Positions 55,871 to 64,000 of a DNA stretch of 64,000 nt are shown piece after piece. Source of the DNA: Nocardia salmonicida NBRC 13393 (GTDB taxonomy: Bacteria; Actinomycetota; Actinomycetes; Mycobacteriales; Mycobacteriaceae); contig NZ_BDBR01000005.1 of assembly GCF_001613085.1 (NCBI RefSeq), positions 124,001 through 188,000 of the forward strand, given 5' to 3'. The notes under the pieces are model-generated. The model ran no database searches. It was not told the DNA's origin and saw only the letters and a list, made by a program, of their open reading frames with translations. The translations under genes and the position numbers were made by a program. The first letter of the stretch is position 1; the number at the start of each line of letters is the position of its first letter.

Positions 55871-57891
55871 GCCACCTCGAATTCGTCACTGGTCCCGGTG
55901 AGGGGACGGAGCGTGCCGTCTGCGCCCAATACGTCGGCGTAGTGCACGAATCGGTGTGTGCCCGGTTCGGCCGTCGCCGGGATATCCCAGGTGAAGCGGG
56001 CGATCGAGACCGCGGCGCCCTCTTTGCGCCAGTGGAAACGGACGTCCCACTCGCCCTCGTTGGCTACCCGCGCCCAACCCGCCGGGGTCTGTCGCTGCAC
56101 GTGCAGGAAGGTGTCGCCCCGACGCGGATTGTGCTTCGGGTGGGCCGAGACGAATTCGACCACCGCCTGTTCGCCCCGTCGACAGGACGCGGGCTGGACC
56201 AGGACATCGCCGAACCCACGACCCGGCGGGGTCGCGTCGGGGCCCGGCACGGCGGCGAAGTTCGGCTGCAGCGCGGAGACATCGCGCGGCGCAGGGCCGC
56301 GACCGACGGTCTGCCCCGCCGCGAACGCCTCTGCCAGTCTCGTGAATTCCTGCACATACCCGCACAGTGTGTAGCGGCCGAACAGCGTCGAGGCGCCCTC
56401 GTACTGTTGCGCGTCGTACTCCTCCGGCGTGGTGACGTATTCGTGGTAGCTGTTCGAATAGCCCTGTAGCAGCACCTGCTCCAGCTCGACGCCGAGCACC
56501 GCCGCCACCGCGCGGCGCACGCGCAGCCCCGCGACGATCGTGAATTCCCCGCCGGCCGCGGCCAGATACAGGTCGCCGATGCGAACCAGCTGGATCGGCA
56601 CCACATTGGGCACCCACGGCACCGGCGGCATCAACCCGAGTGGGGCGAAGATCGCTTTGGGGGCCTGGGCGTCGGCGAGCCAGGCGGGGTGCGGATGGTC
56701 GATGCCGCCCAGGAAGTCGACCATCGGGTTGCGCACGCCTTCGGGAATCGGGCCGCCGGGCAGGCCGGGGCCGTCCTCGACACTGCCCGCCGCCAGCGAG
56801 ACGCCCGCCGCGGCCGGGGCGGTGCGTCGCGGGGCGCCGTCGGGGGTGAAGCGGCCGTCGATCGTGAGCGCGGCGAGGTCGATGTAGCAGAGCATCGAGG
56901 CCACCTCGGCCCGCTGCGCGGTGCCCTGCGCCGCGGCCTGTTTCGCCGCGTGGTGCTGGCGTTCGCCGAGGATCCTGGTGTTGGCGAACTCGTCGGTGGT
57001 CGGTCCGTTGCCGGGCGTGAGGCCGAGATTGGGCGACATGTCACCGGCATTGGTCTGCGCGAAGGCGGCGATGAAGTCGGCGCCGTCGAGGTAGCGGACG
57101 CCGTGTTCGAGGTGTTCGGCGGCGTAGCTGGCGTAGCCCTTGTTGTCGGAGCTGATCAGGCGGTTCGCGTTGGTCATCGAGGTGTTGTGGGTGGCGAACC
57201 AGGTGAGCGCACCGACCTGACGGCCTTTCCTGGCGAACTCCAACGTGGTCACCGCCGGGTCGATCGCGTCGGGGAAGACCGCGCGATCGGCGGCCGGATT
57301 GCGGTCGAAGGCCACACGCGAGCGGTTCACGCTGGCATCGTGCAATTGCGCGCGGCCGAGGGTGATGGAACCCGGCGCGACATCCGCGTCGGCCGCGACG
57401 ATCGCCTCCACGATCCCGTCGACCTCGGCGTCGAAGACCTGCTGCTGGAATCCCATCGTCGCCAGCGTGTAGGCGTAGTCGTGTGCGGAACCACCGCAAC
57501 TGGCGTGGGTGTGTGTGGAGGTGAGGACGACATTTCGTTCGGAATATCGATCGCCGAAACGGCGGGCGAGCGCCAGCAGCACCGCGCCGTGGACCGAGCC
57601 GAACAACGCACCGTTCTCCACCGCGACGAGTGCGATCCGATTTCCGCGCGCCCCGATCACGAACGCGCGAGCGCGCGGGCGCAGATGAATTCCCGCTGTG
57701 GCCTGTTCGAACTGCGAGTAGCCCATCATGCCGCATTCCGCGGCCGGGCCCGTGAGGTCGGCGATACCGAGCCCGAATTCGAATCCCTCCGGATTCGCAT
57801 GTGCGACCGGCATTCCCATGGTGGAGATGACGGGCAGGGCGCTGGCACTCAGTGCCGAGGCGGCAAGCATCGTGCGGCGGGACAGGGACAT
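55867..57891 (-). CDS. Tat-exported neutral ceramidase
   Basis: This 674-residue enzyme has a twin-arginine signal (MSLSRRTMLAASALSASALP). The neutral/alkaline non-lysosomal ceramidase domain has zinc-binding STHTHASCGG (127-129), nucleophile Ser286 in NAGDMSPN, and the C-terminal immunoglobulin-like region. All catalytic features are present. It should cleave ceramide to sphingosine and fatty acid outside the cell. The ATG has AAGGAG 8 bases upstream. A TetR regulator is divergent. Confidence 0.92.
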   Translation of the reverse strand: MSLSRRTMLAASALSASALPVISTMGMPVAHANPEGFEFGLGIADLTGPAAECGMMGYSQFEQATAGIHLRPRARAFVIGARGNRIALVAVENGALFGSVHGAVLLALARRFGDRYSERNVVLTSTHTHASCGGSAHDYAYTLATMGFQQQVFDAEVDGIVEAIVAADADVAPGSITLGRAQLHDASVNRSRVAFDRNPAADRAVFPDAIDPAVTTLEFARKGRQVGALTWFATHNTSMTNANRLISSDNKGYASYAAEHLEHGVRYLDGADFIAAFAQTNAGDMSPNLGLTPGNGPTTDEFANTRILGERQHHAAKQAAAQGTAQRAEVASMLCYIDLAALTIDGRFTPDGAPRRTAPAAAGVSLAAGSVEDGPGLPGGPIPEGVRNPMVDFLGGIDHPHPAWLADAQAPKAIFAPLGLMPPVPWVPNVVPIQLVRIGDLYLAAAGGEFTIVAGLRVRRAVAAVLGVELEQVLLQGYSNSYHEYVTTPEEYDAQQYEGASTLFGRYTLCGYVQEFTRLAEAFAAGQTVGRGPAPRDVSALQPNFAAVPGPDATPPGRGFGDVLVQPASCRRGEQAVVEFVSAHPKHNPRRGDTFLHVQRQTPAGWARVANEGEWDVRFHWRKEGAAVSIARFTWDIPATAEPGTHRFVHYADVLGADGTLRPLTGTSDEFEVA

Positions 57892-58009
57892 CGGGCGACT
57901 CCTTCGTAACTTCCATTTCGGAGACAACCACATCAACTGGTCAAATGTCCAGGATTTTCTGGCGGACCGGCGAATTGACTGTTCGTGGCGTGGGCGCTTA
58001 ACTCGCACA

Positions 58010-58636
58010 GTGTCCTCCCGATTGAGCGTCGAAGAACGACGAGCCCACCTGATCGAGGCAGCGATCGGTCTCGCCGAGAAAAAGGGCGTGGCGGGCGTGA
58101 CCACGCGCGATGTCGCCCAAGCGGCCGGTGTCTCGCTAGGTGTGGTGCATTACTGTTTCGAAAACAAGGACGCGCTGATGACCGAGCTGGTCAAAGCGCT
58201 CTCAATGGAATTGCGCGATTCCGTCGATGCCGATGAATCGGTATGGGAAGACGCCGGAACAGGAAAAGAAGCACTTCAGAAATTGGTGCGCCGCGGTTTG
58301 GAACTGATGTGGCGCAACATCGAAGCCACTCCCGAACGACAGTTGCTGACCTACGAGACCACCACCTACGCACTGCGCGAGGGTGAGTCGACCCCGGCCA
58401 AGCTGGCGATCGCCCGCGAGCAGTACGGGTTCAACGACAGCACCATCGCCGATGTGATCAACCAATGCAGCGAGGCGACCGAAACGCGATGGAACACACC
58501 GGTGCCGACGCTGAGCCGATTCATGCTCAATGTGATCGACGGGATCGTGCTGCGGTGGCTGGTCGATGACGACAGCGAATCCGTGCAGACTCAGCTCGAT
58601 CTGCTCGCCGAGATGATCACCGCCCACGCGGCATAG
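58010..58636 (+). CDS. TetR-family regulator of the ceramidase
   Basis: This 208-residue protein has the TetR domain LIEAAIGLAEKKGVAGVTTR, then DVAQAAGVSLGVVHYCFENK, and a C-terminal TetR_C domain. It starts at GTG 58010, 118 bases from the divergent ceramidase start. The AT-rich gap (CTGGTCAAATGTCCAG and CCAGGATTTTCTGG half-sites) is probably its operator, with ceramide or a product as ligand (inferred). Confidence 0.88.
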   Translation: MSSRLSVEERRAHLIEAAIGLAEKKGVAGVTTRDVAQAAGVSLGVVHYCFENKDALMTELVKALSMELRDSVDADESVWEDAGTGKEALQKLVRRGLELMWRNIEATPERQLLTYETTTYALREGESTPAKLAIAREQYGFNDSTIADVINQCSEATETRWNTPVPTLSRFMLNVIDGIVLRWLVDDDSESVQTQLDLLAEMITAHAA

Positions 58637-58648
58637 CTCGACGCGGAT

Positions 58649-61600
58649 CTACCCGCGCGGCACCTGCACGTGGACGACATCGCCTTCGCACCACCACGGG
58701 ACGCGGACGGTGCCCGAGAGCGCGCCCCGCAGATGCACTTCGAGAGTCTCGTGCAGGACCAGCTCGCCGGTGCTGTCGCGCGGGGACCACAGCTGGCGCA
58801 GCACTACGCCCAAAGGTTCTGCGGCCCAGGTGCTCCGGCGGCCGGTCCCGAGCACCTCGGCGCTGATCTCCTCCGAGACCAGCGGGAGATCGAGCAAGGT
58901 GGCCAGCGCCTCGGCGTGTGCCGTGTCTCCGACGACGAGGCGTTGCGGCGGGACGACCAAGCCGAAGCAGGGCTGGTCGAGAACCATGGCGGTGCTCGCG
59001 TCGACGACGTCGCCGGACAGGGCGCGGATCTGCTCGGGGAGATCGAGTTCGCGCGGATCGAGGACGCCGGCCGCGACCGCCGCGGCAAGGCGGGCATTGG
59101 TGCGGGCGATCACCTCGGGGGCAGGCGATTTCGACGGATCGGCCAGCGCGTCGAGCAGTTCCTCGGCCAGCTCGGCGGACATGACGTCGGGGCGGACGAG
59201 CGCGGGGCGCAGCGCGTCGAGGTCGGTGCCGTCGATGCCGATTGCCGCGAACACCGGTAGGAGCCCGGCGAATTCGTTGTCGTCGGGGTGGTGGAGTCGG
59301 CCGAGCGGGATGCCGTCGATGTGGGCGTGGCGGTGCAGCCACCAGGTGGTGTAGCCGTCGCGATCGGCGAGCAGCGCGCGGGTGCGTGGCTCGGACAGCA
59401 AGTGGCGCAGGGCTTGTGGCCAGCGGTCTTCGTCGACCAGGTCGAGGTCGCGTACCGCGGTGAGCTCGCGGGGGTCTTCGGAAAGGCTGTTCCACCAGGA
59501 CTGTTCGTCGTCGAGGTCGTGGTCGGGGCCGATCGGCTCTGGATCGGTGAGTACCGCGAAGCCCCAGCCGACACCGATCGCGCGCAACGCTTGCTCGCCG
59601 TACTCGGCGACGACGGTGTCGGCGACGGTGCCGAAGGGGGCATCGGACGCCAGGACCTCGGCCAGCGGCGCCCCGGGGAGCAGCAGCTCGTCGGCGGGGC
59701 TCAGTTCGCCTGTGTCGTCGGGCAATTCGAGTAGGCCGAGCCAGTCGGGCAGCGAGCCGGCAGAGGCGTAGGGCGCCAGCTGGAGTACCGCGGCGACCGT
59801 GTCCGGGTCGGCCGGATCGTGCTCGAGCAGGTCGTGCAGAGCGGGATCGGTGAGCAGGTCGTCCGAACTCGCGCTGCGGGCACCCAGGCGACCGAGGAGC
59901 GGGTGCGTGGCGTCCGGGTGGACCAGGCGAGCCCAGTGCACCGGCACGGCCACCGTGAGCTGATCATCGAGCACCACGGTCCGCGGGCCGGTGACCAACC
60001 GTCCGTCGGTCAGCGGCACGGCCAGCGCGCCGAATTCCTCGGCGGTCCTGGTATCGACAACGAACGGTTCGAGGGTCGCGTAAAACCGCCGCCACCATCG
60101 TGGTTCACGGTGCAACCCGCTCGACAGCTCGGCCAGCGCGGCAGGCCCGAGCCGATGGACGTCGAGGACCGCCAGCTTGTCCTGACCGGCGCGGCCGGAC
60201 AGCTCCGGAATCACCAGCGGACCGGTGATCTCGGCCAGGATCGCGGCCAATTCCGTTGTGAGATCGGGGAATACGCTCGCCCGTGTGGGCGTGCTACACG
60301 GCGAGTCCGCTGCGGTCGGTTCGTATGCGGACGATTCCGCCGACGCGAAAGGGTCGCTGTACGGTGCGGATTCGTCCGGTCCGAACGTCGTCGTGGGGTG
60401 AGAGCCGTCGGCCTCGTCAGCCGCGAACAGATCCATGAGGTCTGGGACAGCCTTGCCGACCGGCGTGGATTCAGCGGGACCGACGGAGGCGGAGATGCCG
60501 CCGGGCGCTGCCGATTCGCCCGTTGTGCCGCCGGGTTCGGCAAGGTCCGGTGCGGGCTCCATCGGGTCCCACGAGTCCACCGGTTCGGCGGTGCGGGCGG
60601 CACAGACAGGGAGCCAGGGGTTGGTGCGAAGCTCGGTGATCAGCGCTTCGCGAAGGAGGGCGTCGGCTTCGCTGCGGGCGAAGCCGGGGGTGGGGACCAG
60701 GACGAGACGGTCCCGTGGCGGGAGAGCGCGAGCGAACTCCGCGTAGCCCGTTGCCAATTCGGTGAGGCGGGCGCCGGGGAGGAGGCGGCGGCGATCGGGT
60801 TGCATGGGGATGTCGGCGACCAAGATCGCGGGGAGGGAGAGTTCCTCGTCGGAGCGGGTGGGGGCGCGCAGGACGTCCGGGGCGGTCGCGACGGGGCGGC
60901 CCTCGCGCAGTGGGAGTAGCCAGCGGGCCCTGGGAGTGCGGTACTGCCACCAGTTTCGGCGTGTGCCGGACGGGAGGGTGATCGTCAGCTGGGAGAGGGT
61001 GCCGGTCTCGTTAGCCACGACAGCGGCGTCGACCGTGGCAGCGGCTGTGCCGACCGTAGCGGCGTCGGTGCCGGTCAGACCGGCGGTGGTGCCGGCTGAA
61101 GCGTCAGTGGTGCCAGCCGATGCGACGGTGGTGGCGGTGACGCTCGACAGCGCGGCGTCGGAGCGAATGGCACCAGCGGGTTGGTTGGTAGCGAGAATCT
61201 CGATCGCGCTGGTGAATTCGTCGGATTCGATTCGGATGCGCTGTAGGGCGGGCAGTTCCAGGAGGAGGTCGGGGGCCTCGGCTCGCATGGCGTCGAGGAG
61301 GGCGGTGGCGTCGATGTCGTCGCGGAGGTGGACGACGATCTCGGTGTCGGTGCCCGCGAGTGGGGTGGTCGGTACCGGCCAGGCGAGCCGGAGGACCGGG
61401 GGCGCGATGGCGGCCAGGTCATCGGGGATGCCGATGCCGGTGTCGTGCAAGGCGTTCAGTGTCGCCACGCGGGAGAAGCGGAGGGATCCGGTCGTCGAGC
61501 GGATCTCGATCTCGTCGCCGACGGACCGCACGGCGGTGAAGCCGACGCCGAAGCGGCCCACCTGGGTGGTGTCGGCCTTGCCGGAGGCACGCAGTGCCGT

Positions 61601-61882
61601 CAACGCGTGCACACCGGAAACGCTCAACGGCGCGCCGGTATTCGCGACGTGCAAACGGCCGTCGAGCACCCGCACGGTCAGCGCGCCCGCGACTCCGGCC
61701 TTCGCCGCGGCGTCGGCCGCGTTCTGCGCGAGTTCGGTGAGCAACCGATCCCGGTAGCCCGCGGCCACCAGATCCGCCTCACTGGCACTGTCCTCCCGCA
61801 ACCGCGTCGGCGAATCCCGCCACGCCGCGAGTACTCCGGCCCGCAGCTGCGCAGTACCGAACGGGTCCCCCGCTCCGTTCAG
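58649..61882 (-). CDS. HSP90/sacsin-type GHKL ATPase protein with probable CTG start
   Basis: This protein of about 1077 residues has an N-terminal GHKL ATPase: LLTELAQNAADAAAKAG (Asn box), TGAPLSVSGVHALTALRASG and GRFGVGFTAVRSVGDEIEI. A long, otherwise unrecognised region follows. The conserved leader GDPFGTAQLRAGVLAAWRDS lies upstream of the first ATG/GTG/TTG (TTG 61801). The only sensible start is CTG 61882, overlapping the upstream stop as CTGA. Relatives are annotated as molecular-chaperone-like; function unknown. Confidence 0.8.
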   Translation of the reverse strand: MNGAGDPFGTAQLRAGVLAAWRDSPTRLREDSASEADLVAAGYRDRLLTELAQNAADAAAKAGVAGALTVRVLDGRLHVANTGAPLSVSGVHALTALRASGKADTTQVGRFGVGFTAVRSVGDEIEIRSTTGSLRFSRVATLNALHDTGIGIPDDLAAIAPPVLRLAWPVPTTPLAGTDTEIVVHLRDDIDATALLDAMRAEAPDLLLELPALQRIRIESDEFTSAIEILATNQPAGAIRSDAALSSVTATTVASAGTTDASAGTTAGLTGTDAATVGTAAATVDAAVVANETGTLSQLTITLPSGTRRNWWQYRTPRARWLLPLREGRPVATAPDVLRAPTRSDEELSLPAILVADIPMQPDRRRLLPGARLTELATGYAEFARALPPRDRLVLVPTPGFARSEADALLREALITELRTNPWLPVCAARTAEPVDSWDPMEPAPDLAEPGGTTGESAAPGGISASVGPAESTPVGKAVPDLMDLFAADEADGSHPTTTFGPDESAPYSDPFASAESSAYEPTAADSPCSTPTRASVFPDLTTELAAILAEITGPLVIPELSGRAGQDKLAVLDVHRLGPAALAELSSGLHREPRWWRRFYATLEPFVVDTRTAEEFGALAVPLTDGRLVTGPRTVVLDDQLTVAVPVHWARLVHPDATHPLLGRLGARSASSDDLLTDPALHDLLEHDPADPDTVAAVLQLAPYASAGSLPDWLGLLELPDDTGELSPADELLLPGAPLAEVLASDAPFGTVADTVVAEYGEQALRAIGVGWGFAVLTDPEPIGPDHDLDDEQSWWNSLSEDPRELTAVRDLDLVDEDRWPQALRHLLSEPRTRALLADRDGYTTWWLHRHAHIDGIPLGRLHHPDDNEFAGLLPVFAAIGIDGTDLDALRPALVRPDVMSAELAEELLDALADPSKSPAPEVIARTNARLAAAVAAGVLDPRELDLPEQIRALSGDVVDASTAMVLDQPCFGLVVPPQRLVVGDTAHAEALATLLDLPLVSEEISAEVLGTGRRSTWAAEPLGVVLRQLWSPRDSTGELVLHETLEVHLRGALSGTVRVPWWCEGDVVHVQVPRG

Positions 61883-63126
61883 CTCGACACCGACGATCCG
61901 TGCTCACTGGCGTCAGCGGACTCCGCGGCCTCGGTGACCGGTGCGGTCTCGGCCGTGATGACCTCGTCGGCCGACTCCGGCAGCGCACCCTCGGCGAGTG
62001 CCGAACGCTCGGCGTCCACCGCGGCCACTGCCGCGGCCTCGGCGGTTTCCTGCTGATCGCCCGCCTGCGCGGCCGCTGCCTCGCCGACCGCGGTCAACGA
62101 GTCAGGACTCGGCTCGGTCGCGGAGACCGGGGTCGCCGGGTCGGTCATCGTTTCAGCCGCGATCTCCACAACCTCGATCGCGGGGTCGGCGGTCGTCTCG
62201 GCGACAACCTCCACAACCTCGATCGCCGGGTCGGCGGTCGTCTCGGCGACAACCTCCACAACCGCTGTTGCGGCGTCGGCGGTCTCGGGCGCGGCATCGT
62301 CGACGGTCGTTGCCGGGTCTTCGGCGGCCACCTGGGACTCGGCCTCGTCGATCGCCTTCTCGACAGCCGGGCGGACGATGTCGACGAAGTCCACCGCGTG
62401 GTCGTCGAACGCCTCGTACAGCGGCGATCCGTTGCCGCTGGGGGCGACCACGTCGGAGTGGGCGCCACAGCCGTAGGCGATGTGGACGACGTGGCCGTCG
62501 GCGCCCATCGCATTGCCGCAGACGCCGAAGGACTCGCGCAGGGCGCCGGCCAGCGGCAGGTAGAAACCGCACATGCCGCAGGGCGCCGGGGCGGCCTTGG
62601 CCATCTCGGTATCGGGGCCGAACTCGGTGAACCACCGCTCGGCGGCATCGGCGCGACCTTCGACGCTGAGAACCTGCACGCGGCCGAGGCCGACCTCGCG
62701 GGCCACCTCGTCGATCACCGGATCGCCGGTGGCCACGTAGCCGGGGACGAGGCGGGGGTCGTCGGCGGGCGTGGCGAGCAGGTCGCCGGGGCCTAGGTCG
62801 CCGGGACGCACACGCTGGTCCCACGGGATGAAATCGGGGGCGATCAGGGCATCGAGGGCAGGCAACAACGCCGACTCACTCACCGTCGCGTGGTCGGCAC
62901 CCGGGGGCGCGGCGACCACGACGGCCCACTGCCAGCCGCGGTAGCCGGGCAGGGTCGCCTCGAACCGGTGGGTGGCCGCGGTGTCGTCCTCGGCGCTCAC
63001 CCCCAGATGGACTCCTACCCCGTCGGGTTCCAACGCGACGAGCGCACGACGTGCGACCTCGGCCGCGTCGGCCAGAACGGGACGCACGCCGGACTCCGAA
63101 ACAGATACTGCGCTCACGGCATACAT
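61879..63126 (-). CDS. DUF3027 protein (Rv0877-like)
   Basis: This 415-residue protein has DUF3027 (about 1-270) with metal-type Cys motifs: PCGMCGFYLPLAGALRESFG and VCGNAMGADG, then AYGCGAHSDV. An acidic Ala/Glu/Val-rich tail contains 15-residue repeats (EVVEVVAETTADPAI). Resembles mycobacterial Rv0877. Only 8 bases separate its ATG from the divergent start, and a GTG at 63117 may be the real start. It is coupled to the ATPase gene downstream. Confidence 0.85.
   Translation of the reverse strand: MYAVSAVSVSESGVRPVLADAAEVARRALVALEPDGVGVHLGVSAEDDTAATHRFEATLPGYRGWQWAVVVAAPPGADHATVSESALLPALDALIAPDFIPWDQRVRPGDLGPGDLLATPADDPRLVPGYVATGDPVIDEVAREVGLGRVQVLSVEGRADAAERWFTEFGPDTEMAKAAPAPCGMCGFYLPLAGALRESFGVCGNAMGADGHVVHIAYGCGAHSDVVAPSGNGSPLYEAFDDHAVDFVDIVRPAVEKAIDEAESQVAAEDPATTVDDAAPETADAATAVVEVVAETTADPAIEVVEVVAETTADPAIEVVEIAAETMTDPATPVSATEPSPDSLTAVGEAAAAQAGDQQETAEAAAVAAVDAERSALAEGALPESADEVITAETAPVTEAAESADASEHGSSVSS
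62164..62290. repeat. 45-base tandem repeat in DUF3027 tail
   Basis: A 45-base unit starting CTCCACAACC recurs at 62164, 62209 and 62254, the last copy diverged. The period is a multiple of three, so copy changes keep the frame. Confidence 0.85.
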
Positions 63127-63134
63127 TTTGCCGT

Positions 63135-63911
63135 ATGAAGTGCAATCGCAGTTCGTTGGCCGTCGCAGTGCTGGTCAGTGTGCTCGCCGCGGGGGCTTGT
63201 GGCGGACCCGAGGAGCCGGGTCCGGCGCGGTTGCGCGTCGAGGTGATCGGCTCGTCACCGCACGATCCACAGGCCTTCACCCAGGGCCTGGAAGTGGTCG
63301 ACGGCATCCGCTACGAGAGCACCGGCATGTGGGGCGTGTCGACCGCGCGAGCCACCGACCAGCGCACGGGCGCCGAAACAGCCCGCGTCGACCTGCCCGG
63401 CCGGGTGTTCGGCGAGGGCATGACCCGGGCGGGCGCGATCGTCTGGCAGTTGACGTGGCAGGACGGCTTCGCCATCGCCCGCGACCCGGTGACCCTCGCC
63501 GAAACCGGTCGCGCCGCCTACGCGGGCGAGGGCTGGGGTCTGTGCGCGCAACCACACCGGTTGGTGATGAGCGACGGCACCGGCACGCTCACCTTCCGCG
63601 ACCCGGTGACCTTCGCGCAGACCGGTTCGGTGACCCTGTCCGGCTATCGCGATCCGAAGCCGAACGAGTTGGACTGCGCCGACGACGGCACGGTCTACGC
63701 GAACAACTACCCGACGGACGAAATACTGCACATCGATCCCGAGACCGGCCGGATTCTCGCCGTCATCGAGGCGGCCGGGCTGCTCACACCCACTGAACGA
63801 GCGGGCACCGATGTGCTCAACGGCATCGCTCACCTACCCGGCACCGATCGTTTCCTGCTGACCGGAAAATACTGGCCGCGCATGTTCGAAGTACGTTTCG
63901 TCGAGAAATAG
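63135..63911 (+). CDS. glutaminyl-peptide cyclotransferase-like lipoprotein
   Basis: This 258-residue protein has a lipobox (LVSVLAAGAC, about residue 19). The plant-type glutaminyl cyclotransferase five-bladed propeller follows: SSPHDPQAFTQGLEV, YESTGMWG, WQLTWQDGFAIA, DPKPNELDCADDGTVYANNY, TDEILHIDPETGRI, TDVLNGIAHLPGTDRFLLTG and KYWPRMFEVRF. It should convert N-terminal Gln to pyroglutamate on exported proteins. ATG 63135. Confidence 0.9.
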   Translation: MKCNRSSLAVAVLVSVLAAGACGGPEEPGPARLRVEVIGSSPHDPQAFTQGLEVVDGIRYESTGMWGVSTARATDQRTGAETARVDLPGRVFGEGMTRAGAIVWQLTWQDGFAIARDPVTLAETGRAAYAGEGWGLCAQPHRLVMSDGTGTLTFRDPVTFAQTGSVTLSGYRDPKPNELDCADDGTVYANNYPTDEILHIDPETGRILAVIEAAGLLTPTERAGTDVLNGIAHLPGTDRFLLTGKYWPRMFEVRFVEK

Positions 63912-63926
63912 GGGTACCCCCACAGG

Positions 63927-64000
63927 GTGAATCAGGACGATGTGGCCGACATTGCCGCGGCGCGAGTGAACACGCACAGCCCGAGTGCGACAGAATTGGA
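63927..64000 (+). CDS. start of next gene, partial
   Basis: An open frame begins at GTG 63927 (MNQDDVADIAAARVNTHSP and on), 15 bases after the cyclotransferase stop, and runs off the window. Too little remains to identify it; in mycobacteria a major facilitator gene occupies a nearby position. Confidence 0.35.
   Translation, partial: MNQDDVADIAAARVNTHSPSATEL

Overview
The window reads as chromosomal DNA of a high-GC mycolic-acid actinobacterium, most likely Nocardia. The evidence is G/C-ending codons, frequent GTG starts, a conservon operon, a mycobacterial-style LigD, an EchA6-like protein, PrrAB, GltA2/CitA, SepH and DUF3027. From memory, much of the right half follows the gene order of the Mycobacterium tuberculosis Rv0877-Rv0906 region, expanded by insertions.

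Layout. 1-1150: tail of an acyl-CoA dehydrogenase, a membrane protein with a Gly/Phe/Asp tail, and tRNA-Arg(CCT). 1107-3442: a small degraded island bounded by copies of the tRNA 3' end; it holds a pseudogene and an AbiEi/AbiEii-type toxin-antitoxin pair with a palindromic operator. 3.4-19.5 kb: accessory and housekeeping genes. These include a truncated S12 hydrolase, AraC/XRE/LysR regulators, small membrane and secreted proteins, a class III adenylate cyclase, an RluA-type pseudouridine synthase, a metallophosphoesterase, an EamA exporter, an ECF-type ABC importer and an isochorismatase-fold protein lacking the catalytic Cys. 19.5-23 kb: ligD between two MT0933-antitoxin-like small proteins, then an eroded TnpB element. 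23-28.5 kb: lipid-type genes (MBL hydrolase, EchA6-like, FAD oxidoreductase, aldo/keto reductase, AccD3-like).

28.6-39.2 kb: a coupled XRE/membrane-protein pair, a four-gene conservon (cvnA-D) whose kinase-like CvnA carries a long tail with 23 LPQR motifs, then prpE running into prrA-prrB. 39.2-42.4 kb: two paralogous glycine-rich secreted or membrane proteins around a Pip-like lipoprotein; a third relative lies at 18.1 kb. 42.4-51.4 kb: FKBP, citrate synthase GltA, MFS exporter, PdxH, second citrate synthase CitA, polysaccharide deacetylase, TetR and SerC. 51.4-64 kb: SepH, DUF6928, DUF2537, an RNA methyltransferase, YccF, MarR, DUF2530, a Tat-exported neutral ceramidase with a divergent TetR regulator, a large HSP90-type ATPase coupled to DUF3027 through an apparent CTG start, and a glutaminyl cyclotransferase-like lipoprotein.

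Central carbon and acyl metabolism (two citrate synthases, propionyl-CoA synthetase, carboxyltransferase, EchA6-like protein) sits beside signalling modules (PrrAB, conservon, cyclase). No prophage, CRISPR array, rRNA operon or biosynthetic megacluster was seen. The most unusual items are the tRNA-bounded AbiE island, the TnpB relic whose right end appears to run into a neighbouring gene, the leaderless GTG inside a perfect palindrome, the LPQR tail, the glycine-zipper family and the CTG start.
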